Below are positions 6,576 to 13,318 of a stretch of 16,182 bases of DNA, piece after piece. This DNA is from Devosiaceae bacterium. GTDB lineage: Bacteria; Pseudomonadota; Alphaproteobacteria; Rhizobiales; Devosiaceae. Position 1 is the stretch's first letter, and each line of letters opens with the position of its first letter. Made by a program: the position numbers and the translations under genes. Location: NCBI GenBank assembly GCA_021648375.1, contig JAKISW010000050.1, positions 1-16,182 of the forward strand, in the 5' to 3' direction. The notes below the pieces were generated by a model. That model was not told where the DNA came from and did no database searches. It worked only from the letters and a program-made list of their open reading frames with translations.

Positions 6576-7520
6576 ATGGCAGAACATATTTTTGACAAAA
6601 CAGGCGATAAAATTGTCTCGGTAACCCTTGATCCGGGAACGATTATCTCGCTTAGTCAGGACGAGGCCCATGAACGCAAGGTTGCCATATATGATCTGGT
6701 GGAGGAAAATGCTTTTTACCCGGCTCGGGTAAAAGTCAAAGGACCGTTTGCCCTGCACATGTCGATTATTGACAATTATGTGGTGTTTGATGTGCGCAAT
6801 CCGAAGAATTTTGAACCGATTGCAGCCCACTATTTATCCCTGACACCCTTTCGTGGCCTGATACGAGATTATTTTCGGGTGCGTGAGAGTTATTACGAGG
6901 CAATAAAATCCGGCTCTCCCCATCAGATTGAAGCTGTGGATATGGGGCGGCGTGGCCTGCATAATGATGCTGCTGAATTGCTTCGTAGCCGCCTTAACAA
7001 TAAGCTGGAAATGGATATGGGAACGGCACGCCGACTGTTTACCCTGCTTTGCGCCGTGCAGCCCTACGCAAATAGAATTGATAGTCGCGATGGAAAACTG
7101 CCAACAATATTATTTGTGTGCTCCATGAATTCAGTCCGTTCCCCAATGGCTGCAGCCCTTGCCAGATTGTTATTTCCCGGCAAACTTATATCGCGCTCTG
7201 CCGGGGCCCGTTCCGGTCAGGCCGATGGTTTTGTGCATGCGGCAATGGAAGAGCTGGGAATTGATATGTCGGTGCACACGCCCCACACTATGGACGAGTT
7301 GGTGGCGACCCGGTTTGATATGGTTATTACCCTTTCAAATGAGGCCAGCGAGGCGGTGGCATTCAGAAAAATAGATGCCAAAATGGTTGAACACTGGCCA
7401 ACTGAAGATCCAACTCTGATTGAAGGTTCACGGGAGATACGTCTGGCAGCTTACCATCAATTGCGGGATGGATTGAAAAAGCAGATAATTGACCGTCTGA
7501 CCCCAATTTTGCCCGATTGA
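6576..7520 (+). CDS. Fusion protein: UPF0262 domain + low-molecular-weight tyrosine phosphatase/ArsC-like domain
   Basis: One open frame encodes two proteins that in related genomes are usually separate neighbours. Numbered from an alternative GTG start at 6564 (which overlaps the hisD stop), residues 5 to about 166 are UPF0262 (HERKVAIYDLVEEN, GTARRLFTLLCAV). After a linker of roughly 12 residues comes a low-molecular-weight protein tyrosine phosphatase fold: phosphate loop CSMNSVRS with Cys186 and Arg192 (CX5R), and EHWPTEDP with the likely acid Asp282. The phosphatase domain could act on phosphotyrosine, or as a thiol arsenate reductase, whose HWPTEDP-type segment is similar. The UPF0262 function is unknown. 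I prefer ATG 6576 (MAEHIFDK), which gives 314 residues. Infrequent joining of neighbours by loss of a stop explains the fusion; the codons across the junction read through cleanly. Confidence 0.9.
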   Translation: MAEHIFDKTGDKIVSVTLDPGTIISLSQDEAHERKVAIYDLVEENAFYPARVKVKGPFALHMSIIDNYVVFDVRNPKNFEPIAAHYLSLTPFRGLIRDYFRVRESYYEAIKSGSPHQIEAVDMGRRGLHNDAAELLRSRLNNKLEMDMGTARRLFTLLCAVQPYANRIDSRDGKLPTILFVCSMNSVRSPMAAALARLLFPGKLISRSAGARSGQADGFVHAAMEELGIDMSVHTPHTMDELVATRFDMVITLSNEASEAVAFRKIDAKMVEHWPTEDPTLIEGSREIRLAAYHQLRDGLKKQIIDRLTPILPD

Positions 7521-7583
7521 ATTTCAAGAGGTTCACAAAGGGCTCTAATTCAGATAGGTTCGCCAAAAATCAGCAGGTACGCG

Positions 7584-7611
7584 TTTGGATTGCGAATATT
7601 TTAAATCCAAA
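7584..7611. promoter_or_regulatory. Inverted repeat in the infA leader
   Basis: TTTGGATT (7584-7591) is an exact inverted match of AATCCAAA (7604-7611) with a 12-bp spacer, 28 bp before the infA ATG. It could be an RNA hairpin in the leader or an operator. The 119-bp gap around it is the only long spacer within this gene block and probably holds the infA promoter. Confidence 0.35.
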
Positions 7612-7639
7612 AACTGCCATTTAATTTAAGAGAGAGTGT

Positions 7640-7858
7640 ATGCCTAAAGAAGAATTGTTAGAATTTCCCGGTGTTATTGTGGAACTGTTACCCAACGCCA
7701 CGTTTCGGGTAAAATTAGAAAATGACCACGAGATTATCGCCCACACCGCTGGCCGGATGCGCAAAAACCGCATCAGGGTATTAGCGGGGGATAAGGTTTT
7801 GGTGGAAATGACCCCTTATGACCTTACCAAAGGCCGAATTACCTATCGATTCAAATAG
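7640..7858 (+). CDS. infA: Translation initiation factor IF-1
   Basis: The 72-residue product is a full-length IF-1, an OB-fold protein that binds the ribosomal A site of the 30S subunit during initiation. The core ATFRVKLENDHEIIAHTAG, then MRKNRIRVLAGDKVLVEM and the end KGRITYRFK are almost invariant in alphaproteobacteria. The second residue is Pro where relatives mostly have Ala. AGAGAGA lies just before the ATG. It follows the phosphatase fusion gene by 119 bp and precedes maf by 50 bp. Confidence 0.98.
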   Translation: MPKEELLEFPGVIVELLPNATFRVKLENDHEIIAHTAGRMRKNRIRVLAGDKVLVEMTPYDLTKGRITYRFK

Positions 7859-7867
7859 CGGCATAGC

Positions 7868-7884
7868 TAGGATCAAGGCCCTAG
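7868..7884 (+). repeat. TAGGATCAAGGCCCTAG motif in the maf leader
   Basis: This imperfect palindrome (CTAGG...CCTAG from 7867) begins 41 nt before the maf ATG, the same distance as the related motif before murA, and both are preceded by ATAGC. Confidence 0.45.
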
Positions 7885-7908
7885 TGTCGAGAAAAAAAGC
7901 ACACCAAT

Positions 7909-8547
7909 ATGGCAACCCGTCCTGAATTAATATTGGCATCAGCTTCTCCCCGCCGGTTGGCATTGCTCAACCAGATCGGCATTGAACCTGAACATCTAAT
8001 TCCCGCTCATGTGGATGAAACCCCTGAAAGGGGAGAGTTGCCAAGAAAACTTGCAGCAAGACTGGCCCAAAGCAAAGCCATGACTTCTCTTCGCAAAGCC
8101 AGACAGACTGGGATTGGCGACAATGCACTGGTGCTTGGTGCCGACACGGTGGTTGCTATCGGGCGCAGGATTTTACCAAAAGCCCAAACGATGAACGAGG
8201 CTGAAGACTGCCTGCGCATGCTTTCAGGCAGGTCTCACAGGGTTTTTACCGGAGTAAGTCTGCTTAGCCCTTCTGGAGTTGCCCGCAATCGCCTGGTGGA
8301 AACAAAAATCCGCTTCAAACGGCTTAGCCAGCATGAAATCGAATCCTATCTGGCCAGCGCCGAATGGCGGGGAAAAGCCGGAGGATATGCCATACAGGGA
8401 ATTGCCGGGGCCTTTGTTCAAAAGCTTTCAGGATCATATCAGGGAGTTGTCGGCCTGCCGCTTTTTGAAACGGTAGCCTTATTGAGCGGTGCCGGTTATC
8501 CGGTGCAGTTCAACTGGCTTAACCAGTCTGGCGGAGCCGGCATTTAG
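7909..8547 (+). CDS. maf: Maf-family nucleoside triphosphate pyrophosphatase
   Basis: Maf proteins hydrolyse non-canonical or modified nucleotides such as dTTP/UTP or 7-methyl-GTP to monophosphates, cleaning the nucleotide pool in the cytoplasm. The 212-residue product has the nucleotide-binding ILASASPRRLALL near the N-terminus, the catalytic Asp79 in LGADTVVAIGRRILPKA, LSGRSHRVFTG, and the C-terminal YAIQGIAGAFVQKLSGSY with GVVGLPLFET. The substrate subtype (YhdE- or YceF-like) cannot be settled by eye. The ATG has a GAGAAA-type ribosome site. It sits between infA and yacG as in rhizobia. Confidence 0.95.
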   Translation: MATRPELILASASPRRLALLNQIGIEPEHLIPAHVDETPERGELPRKLAARLAQSKAMTSLRKARQTGIGDNALVLGADTVVAIGRRILPKAQTMNEAEDCLRMLSGRSHRVFTGVSLLSPSGVARNRLVETKIRFKRLSQHEIESYLASAEWRGKAGGYAIQGIAGAFVQKLSGSYQGVVGLPLFETVALLSGAGYPVQFNWLNQSGGAGI

Positions 8548-8622
8548 CTCTGTATCTGATTATTAGCGCAGGCAGTGCCGAATAACATTAGCAACAAAAT
8601 CAAACGAATCAAAAAAATTAGT

Positions 8623-8814
8623 ATGAGCGAAAAACAATCCAGCAATATCACCCGCCTCAGACCAACGCAGCCATGTCCGTTGTGCAAAAAAAAATCAGAG
8701 CAGGATTTTCATCCGTTCTGCTCTGCCCGCTGCGCCAATATCGACCTTAATCGCTGGTTGAGCGGCACCTATGTCATTCCGGTTGCTGAAAATGAAAACG
8801 AAGATGAAATGTAA
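8623..8814 (+). CDS. yacG: Zinc-binding DNA gyrase inhibitor YacG
   Basis: This 63-residue protein has the YacG zinc finger: CPLC, then FCSARC, followed by the family hallmark DLNRWLSGTYVIP and an acidic tail (ENENEDEM). YacG of E. coli binds GyrB and inhibits gyrase; that role is inferred here by homology. The chosen ATG gives MSEKQSSNITRLRPTQPCPLC, close to relatives. The frame also opens at GTG 8575, which would add 16 basic residues (NKIKRIKKI); an AGG lies close to that GTG while the ATG has no clear ribosome site, so the longer form is possible. Maf lies directly upstream. Confidence 0.92.
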   Translation: MSEKQSSNITRLRPTQPCPLCKKKSEQDFHPFCSARCANIDLNRWLSGTYVIPVAENENEDEM

Positions 8815-9048
8815 TTGAGCAATTGCAGGTACATGCTTTAGATCTTGACCAAGCTGTCACAGAAACAGTGAGTTTTGGGCAAAAGAACCTCTGAAAAACT
8901 TTGGAAAAACCTCCCAAAAACTTCTATTGTAACCGTCAACTAAAAAAAATTCAGGGTTAAGGCAAAATTTGCTGCTCTGAGCGCTGGACACAGGGGTGGG
9001 TACGCCCTATAAACCCCCAGCATTTTGGCAAATTTATTCGCCGAATTA
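8815..9048. other. Gene-free spacer between yacG and tRNA-Phe
   Basis: This 234-bp AT-rich stretch has no convincing gene and no clean terminator for yacG. It presumably contains the tRNA-Phe promoter, but no strong -35/-10 pair could be chosen. A CAGGGTTAAGG at about 8952 faintly recalls the TAGGGTTAAGG motif at 4701. Confidence 0.5.
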
Positions 9049-9123
9049 GCCCGGGTAGCTCAGGGGTAGAGCAGTGGACTGAAAATCCTCGTGTCGGTGG
9101 TTCAAATCCGCCCCCGGGCACCA
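9049..9123 (+). tRNA. tRNA-Phe (anticodon GAA)
   Basis: A 75-nt cloverleaf: acceptor GCCCGGG/CCCGGGC, D-arm GCTC/GAGC, anticodon loop CTGAAAA with GAA, T-arm GGTGG/CCGCC with TTCAAAT, discriminator A and encoded CCA. The anticodon stem GTGGA/TCCTC contains a T-T mismatch at 28-42. It closes the murA-yacG block as in other rhizobia. Confidence 0.94.
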
Positions 9124-9138
9124 TCTAAATGGGAACCA

Positions 9139-9282
9139 CACACTTCGTGTGATTTACTTATCGCCTTTATTTTTCTTGTCGCCGTTTATATCGCTCGCGC
9201 CAGCGTACTTTGTACGCGGCTTCGCGGGAGCGGCCAAATTATTGGCCGGCGGCACTTGTGCCGCTTGGTCTTGCATCAAGAC
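9139..9282. repeat. Cluster of five consecutive short hairpins behind tRNA-Phe
   Basis: Five perfect short inverted repeats follow each other: CACAC-TTC-GTGTG (9139-9151), GCGTAC-TTT-GTACGC (9203-9217), CGGCCAA-ATTA-TTGGCCG (9231-9248), GCGGCAC-TT-GTGCCGC (9249-9264) and GTCTTG-CAT-CAAGAC (9268-9282). The second is also enclosed by CGCTC (9192-9196) with GAGCG (9228-9232). The last three are nearly end to end. It may be a dispersed repeat family of the REP/BIME kind or a structured RNA; the first hairpin may end the tRNA transcript. Confidence 0.65.
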
Positions 9283-9659
9283 TTCTCCGCTCCGCTAAAC
9301 CATTATATTTCTTGCCGCCGTTGGTCGCTTTACTCCCGTTGCCAATGTAGCGCACAACTTCATATGTCATCAAAAAGCGCGGCTTTAGCACCGATTTTGA
9401 ATGATTAGCTCTTTAGCTGACTTGCTTCGCCTGCCACCGGCAACCGGGTATGTGAGTTAAACCCGCCTCAGTAGCAAATACCTGTAATTACCGCATAGGT
9501 TTTTACTTTGATTATCTTTTCAAAAATTTTTAGACGATTGTGAAACTTTTTTCACAAATAATAGCCCTTATTATATCCGTGGTACAATTGATGCCTTTTC
9601 AACGCCACAAGCATATGTAATCAACAATTTTAACCAAACAACTTACGGATCAGTGATTT
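9283..9659. other. Gene-free spacer upstream of rnd
   Basis: No coding frame with gene-like character is seen. The first part continues GC-richer repeat-like sequence from the hairpin cluster. From about 9480 the DNA becomes very AT-rich and must contain the promoter of the rnd-lpt genes; an exact palindrome lies at 9538-9557. Confidence 0.5.
9538..9557. promoter_or_regulatory. Operator-like palindrome upstream of rnd
   Basis: TTGTGAAA (9538-9545) and TTTCACAA (9550-9557) form an exact inverted repeat with a 4-bp centre, 102 bp before the rnd ATG. TGTGA and TCACA half-sites recall CRP/FNR-type sites, but the 8-bp spacing between them differs from the usual 6. The AT-rich TTATTATAT just downstream could be a -10 region. 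Confidence 0.4.
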
Positions 9660-10274
9660 ATGACCATTAGAAAATTTGTAGGCGACCTGCCAAATCTGGA
9701 AAATTATGGGCGCGAAGTGGCCATTGATACTGAGACCATGGGGTTGATGACCAAGCGTGATCGACTTTGTGTAGTGCAGCTTTCCAGCGGAGACGGAAAT
9801 TGCGATGTGGTGCAAATCCCTGTTGGTCATACGGATTCGCCAAATCTTAAAAAACTGCTGGCGGACGAAAAAACCACTAAATTATTTCACTTTGCCCGCT
9901 TTGACATGGCAGCTTTGCAAAATCATTTTGGCGTAAAAGTCGGTCCGGTTTATTGCACTAAAATTGCCTCAAAAATTGCTCGCACCTATACGGATCGTCA
10001 TGGGTTAAAGGATTTGTGCCGTGAATTATTAGGGGTAGAAATCTCTAAACAGCAACAAAGCAGCGACTGGGGAGCAGAGGAACTAAGCAAGTCCCAAACA
10101 GAATATGCGGCCTCGGATGTTTTGCATCTTCATGACCTTAAACGTCACCTTGATTTGATTTTGCTCCGTGAGGGGCGCTTCGAGCTGGCGGATCAAAGCA
10201 TGGGATTCCTTAATACAAGGGTGGCGCTTGATCTTATGGGATGGAGTGAAACTGATATTTTTGCCCATAGTTGA
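9660..10274 (+). CDS. rnd: Ribonuclease D-type 3'-5' exonuclease
   Basis: The 204-residue protein is a single DEDDy exonuclease domain: Asp23 and Glu25 in AIDTETMGL, Asp82 in FHFARFDMAAL, and Tyr149 with Asp153 in EYAASDVLHLHDL. These residues bind the two metal ions used to remove nucleotides from RNA 3' ends, for example in tRNA maturation. E. coli RNase D is longer because of HRDC domains; the short form without HRDC is usual beside lptC in alphaproteobacteria. GGA lies 12 bases before the ATG. The following lptC starts within or just after its stop, so the gene probably leads the lpt transcript. Confidence 0.93.
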   Translation: MTIRKFVGDLPNLENYGREVAIDTETMGLMTKRDRLCVVQLSSGDGNCDVVQIPVGHTDSPNLKKLLADEKTTKLFHFARFDMAALQNHFGVKVGPVYCTKIASKIARTYTDRHGLKDLCRELLGVEISKQQQSSDWGAEELSKSQTEYAASDVLHLHDLKRHLDLILLREGRFELADQSMGFLNTRVALDLMGWSETDIFAHS

Positions 10275-10294
10275 TCGGACCGAATATTTTGGAA

Positions 10295-10939
10295 ATGTCA
10301 ATAAAATCCACAATCGATGCAGATTTCAGCACAAGGCAGACAGATGTTTTTAACGCACTGATCTGGCGCAATCGCGTGATTGGAATTTTGCGTTTGGCAG
10401 TGCCTGGAATTGGCCTGATATTTGCCGGATTTTTGATTTTTCAGATTATTTTATCCAGTATTGCCACCGAATATGGAATTTCCGGTCTTAAGATAGAAAG
10501 AGATCAGGTGATAATCGAACAACCAAGCTATGGCGGCGTGATGAGGGATGGCACCGCCTATCAGATATTGGCGGATGTGGCCCGGGTGCGCATCAGCAAC
10601 CCGGATATTATTGATCTGGCCGGAGCAAATATTACCATTGAGCAAAAAGACGGGTATCAGATAATTGCCGACGCCAGCGGTGCACTTTTAGATATCGGCA
10701 ATCAAAATGTTGTCATTCCCGGACTGCTTCAAACCCTTGATACACAAAATGTCAGGGGCCAATTAAACGATACGATAATTGACTGGCCCGCCCAAACTCT
10801 TACATCCAAAGGGCCGGTGCGACTGGAATTTGATGATGGCTCAGTAATCAGGGCACAATCATTGAAATACAATGCTGCAAGCGGAGAATGGGATTTTTCC
10901 GGGGTGATCTATAATGTTCCGGGCGATGGAGGGATTTGA
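10295..10939 (+). CDS. lptC: LPS export protein LptC
   Basis: LptC is the single-pass inner-membrane protein that takes lipopolysaccharide from the LptB2FG transporter and hands it to LptA in the periplasm. The 214-residue product has a cytoplasmic N-terminus, one membrane segment at about residues 31-53 (ILRLAVPGIGLIFAGFLIF) and a periplasmic beta-rich domain with strand repeats such as NITIEQKDGYQIIADAS and QSLKYNAASGEWDFSG. I chose ATG 10295; a TTG at 10271 overlapping the rnd stop would add eight residues and has no ribosome site. LptC sequences vary widely, so the call rests on the membrane topology plus position directly before lptA and lptB. Confidence 0.88.
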   Translation: MSIKSTIDADFSTRQTDVFNALIWRNRVIGILRLAVPGIGLIFAGFLIFQIILSSIATEYGISGLKIERDQVIIEQPSYGGVMRDGTAYQILADVARVRISNPDIIDLAGANITIEQKDGYQIIADASGALLDIGNQNVVIPGLLQTLDTQNVRGQLNDTIIDWPAQTLTSKGPVRLEFDDGSVIRAQSLKYNAASGEWDFSGVIYNVPGDGGI

Positions 10940-11446
10940 ATGCGATGCTTTGACGTAAAATATATCAGTAAAACGGTGGGTACTTACTCTGGCCTGTTGA
11001 TGTTACTTTTTATGTTTTTATCTTCTTCGCAGGCGTTTTCACAAACCACCAGTGCGATTGAAATCAGCGCTGATAAGTTTGTTGTGCGTGCTGTGGATAA
11101 TGAATCAGAATTTAGTGGAAATGTTGTGATTACCCAAACAGGGCTTAAGGTTTGGGCCGACCGGGTTATTGTGCATTATGGAGCCGGAGGCACTACCGAC
11201 ATTTCATCTTTTGAAGCTGTGGGCGGAGTAAAAATAGTTTCAGAGCAGCAAACCGCAACGGGGAACCGCGCGGTTTACGATCCAAAAACCCGATTGCTGC
11301 GACTTACCGGCAATGTTATTGTGGTCAATGACAGCGGCACTGTTAATGCTGAAGAGCTGCTGGTAAATCTGTCCTCCAACGTCACCGAGTTTTCCTCAGG
11401 GGGAGACGGACAGCGGGTAACGGGGCTATTCACACCAGGCAATTGA
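10940..11446 (+). CDS. lptA: Periplasmic LPS transport protein LptA
   Basis: LptA forms the periplasmic bridge carrying lipopolysaccharide from LptC to LptD. The 168-residue product starts with a signal peptide (hydrophobic core GLLMLLFMFLSSS, likely cleavage after about residue 34) followed by an OstA/LptA beta-jellyroll: IEISADKFVVRAVDNESEFSG, then GLKVWADRVIVHY and LLRLTGNVIVVNDSG. The ATG directly abuts the lptC stop (TGAATG) and GGAGGG lies six bases upstream, inside the end of lptC, so the two are probably translated together. lptB follows after 16 bp. Confidence 0.93.
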   Translation: MRCFDVKYISKTVGTYSGLLMLLFMFLSSSQAFSQTTSAIEISADKFVVRAVDNESEFSGNVVITQTGLKVWADRVIVHYGAGGTTDISSFEAVGGVKIVSEQQTATGNRAVYDPKTRLLRLTGNVIVVNDSGTVNAEELLVNLSSNVTEFSSGGDGQRVTGLFTPGN

Positions 11447-11462
11447 AGCCATAAGGGGCAGT

Positions 11463-12212
11463 ATGGCAGAAACTAAATTAGATCAAACCGGATGGCTTGT
11501 AGCCCAGAATCTGAAAAAATCTTTTGGAAAACAGGTAGTGGTCCGCGATGTTTCCCTTGCGGTCAAACGCGGTGAGGCGGTGGGGCTTTTAGGCCCCAAC
11601 GGAGCTGGAAAAACCACAGTTTTTACAATAATCATGGGATTAATAAAACCCGATGGCGGGGCGGTTTTTCTGGATGGCAATGTCATAACCGGCCTGCCAC
11701 TGTTTCAGCGTGGACGGTTGGGAATTGGCTATCTGCCTCAGGAGCCATCAATTTTTCGCGGATTAAGTGTGAAAAATAATATTCTGGCTATTCTTGAGGG
11801 GCAGGTAAAATCAAAAAAATTACGAATGGAACGTCTTGATCAGCTTCTCGAGGAATTTTCGATTTCCCACCTTCGCGACTCTGATGCGCTGGCTCTTTCA
11901 GGTGGCGAACGTCGTAGAGTAGAAATTGCCCGCGCCCTTGCAGCAAATCCAACCATTATGCTGCTTGATGAGCCGTTTGCCGGAGTGGACCCGATTGCTG
12001 TGGCAGAAATTCAGGGCCTGATACGCCAGCTGACAAATCGGGGCATTGGTGTTTTGATTACCGATCATTCGGTGCGCGAAACTCTTGGTCTGGTCGACAG
12101 GGCATATCTGATTTACGGGGGCGCAGTTATGATTCATGGAACGCCAGAAACCATAGCGCAAGACCCGGAGGCCCGGCGGGTTTATCTGGGAGAAGATTTC
12201 ACATTAAAATAG
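11463..12212 (+). CDS. lptB: LPS export ABC transporter ATP-binding protein LptB
   Basis: LptB is the cytoplasmic ATPase that powers extraction of lipopolysaccharide by LptF and LptG. The 249-residue product has Walker A GPNGAGKT (44-51), the Q-loop in GYLPQEPSIFRGLSV, signature LSGGERRRVEIARAL, Walker B IMLLDEPFAGVDP and the switch His in LITDHSVRETL. The Q-loop sequence and GVDP are typical of LptB rather than other ABC proteins. AAGGGG precedes the ATG. The next gene, minE, is convergent after 35 bp; in most rhizobia rpoN would follow instead. Confidence 0.97.
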   Translation: MAETKLDQTGWLVAQNLKKSFGKQVVVRDVSLAVKRGEAVGLLGPNGAGKTTVFTIIMGLIKPDGGAVFLDGNVITGLPLFQRGRLGIGYLPQEPSIFRGLSVKNNILAILEGQVKSKKLRMERLDQLLEEFSISHLRDSDALALSGGERRRVEIARALAANPTIMLLDEPFAGVDPIAVAEIQGLIRQLTNRGIGVLITDHSVRETLGLVDRAYLIYGGAVMIHGTPETIAQDPEARRVYLGEDFTLK

Positions 12213-12247
12213 CCCCTGCATATAGCTATTTCTGGCACCTGAAATTA

Positions 12248-12487
12248 TCAAGAAACTTCCATGTCAATTTTGAGCGTAAAAACACTGTCGCGTCGATTGA
12301 TTTTTACTCGCACTTCCTCTTTTTCAATCCCCACATGGTGAGCAATCACCGCCACAATATCCTGACGCATGCGCCCGATTAATTCTGAGCGCCCGGTGCT
12401 CACCCTTTCATGGGCCAGCAGCAGATGCAGCCTTTCTTTGGCAACGGGAGCCGTTTTTTTTTGGCGGAAAAAACTTAAAAAACTCAT
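12248..12487 (-). CDS. minE: Cell division topological specificity factor MinE
   Basis: MinE displaces MinC from MinD and drives the pole-to-pole Min oscillation that places the division septum at midcell. The 79-residue product starts at ATG 12487 (MSFLSFFRQKKTAP), an amphipathic membrane-binding N-terminus, then KERLHLLLAHERV, the anti-MinCD segment, and the dimer domain with HHVGIEKEEVRVKINRRD. The frame continues upstream for seven codons, but that part lies inside minD; the ATG overlaps the minD stop (ATGA) and is preceded by GGGAG, so this start is preferred. It is last in the minCDE operon. Confidence 0.95.
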   Translation of the reverse strand: MSFLSFFRQKKTAPVAKERLHLLLAHERVSTGRSELIGRMRQDIVAVIAHHVGIEKEEVRVKINRRDSVFTLKIDMEVS

Positions 12488-13314
12488 GCGGCTCTCCCAC
12501 CAAACCAATTAGCAAAGAACGGTTTTTTCCCGGCCGGCACTATCAGGGGAATATCCTGACCACAAAGTCTTCTTGCTGCATCCATATAGGCCTTCGCCGG
12601 AGCGCTTGCCGGGTCTGACAGGGTGATTGGTGAGCCCAGATTTGAGGCACTTAAAACCTGTCTGCTTTCAGGCACAACGCCAAGCATGGGGATTGATAAA
12701 ATATCGGAAACATCATCAACCTCCAGCATTTCTCCCGAACCGGCGCGCTCGGTATCAAAGCGGGTTATCAGCAAGTGTTTTTCCACTTCCTGCCCGTTTT
12801 TTGCCCTTAGGGTTTTTGCATCCAACAGGCCGATGATTCTATCGGAATCCCGAACTGAGGAGATTTCCGGATTGGCAATAATTATCGCAATATCACTATG
12901 TTTCATGGCCAACACCGCGCCGCGTTCAATTCCGGCTGGACTGTCGCAGATTATCCAATCAAATCGGGTACGCAACTCGTCCATGATTTTTGCAACCCCC
13001 TTATCTGTCAGGGCGTTTTTATCCCGGGTCTGGGAAGCGGCAAGCAGGTATAGATTTTCCAGCCTTTTATCACGAATTAGAGCCTGGGACAGATTAGCTG
13101 TGCCCTGAATTACATTGATCAAATCATAGATAACCCGCCTTTCGGCTCCCATCATCAGATCAAGATTTCTAAGGCCGATATCAAAATCAACCACCACAAC
13201 CTTTTGCCCCTCAAGGGCTAAAGCGGCCCCAAGGGCAGCAGTTGAGGTGGTTTTCCCAACTCCCCCCTTGCCTGATGTTACCACTACGACTTTGGCTTTG
13301 TTTTTTTTATCCAT
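12484..13314 (-). CDS. minD: Septum-site determining ATPase MinD
   Basis: MinD is a ParA-type ATPase that dimerises on the inner membrane with ATP, recruits MinC and is released by MinE. The 276-residue product has the deviant Walker A GKGGVGKT (15-22, with signature Lys16), DFDIGLRNLDLMMGAE, and DWIICDSPAGIE. The C-terminal KKPFFANWFGGRAA is a membrane-targeting amphipathic helix like the E. coli KKGFLKRLFGG. GGAG seven bases before the ATG lies in the last codons of minC, which ends four bases earlier; the stop overlaps the minE start. Coupled translation of the three genes is likely. Confidence 0.98.
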   Translation of the reverse strand: MDKKNKAKVVVVTSGKGGVGKTTSTAALGAALALEGQKVVVVDFDIGLRNLDLMMGAERRVIYDLINVIQGTANLSQALIRDKRLENLYLLAASQTRDKNALTDKGVAKIMDELRTRFDWIICDSPAGIERGAVLAMKHSDIAIIIANPEISSVRDSDRIIGLLDAKTLRAKNGQEVEKHLLITRFDTERAGSGEMLEVDDVSDILSIPMLGVVPESRQVLSASNLGSPITLSDPASAPAKAYMDAARRLCGQDIPLIVPAGKKPFFANWFGGRAA

Positions 13315-13318
13315 TAAT

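Noticed and set aside
8842..8853. TAGATCTTGACC as another member of the TAGGGTCAAGACC motif family
   Set aside because: It matches only at TAG and GACC with different spacing and is not placed before a gene start.
9091..9408. 105-codon open frame starting inside tRNA-Phe
   Set aside because: It begins within the tRNA, runs through the hairpin cluster and has no gene-like composition or ribosome site.
12228..12245. ATTTC/GAAAT inverted repeat between lptB and minE as a bidirectional terminator
   Set aside because: The stem is only five AT-rich pairs with an 8-nt loop and no T-run; too weak to call.
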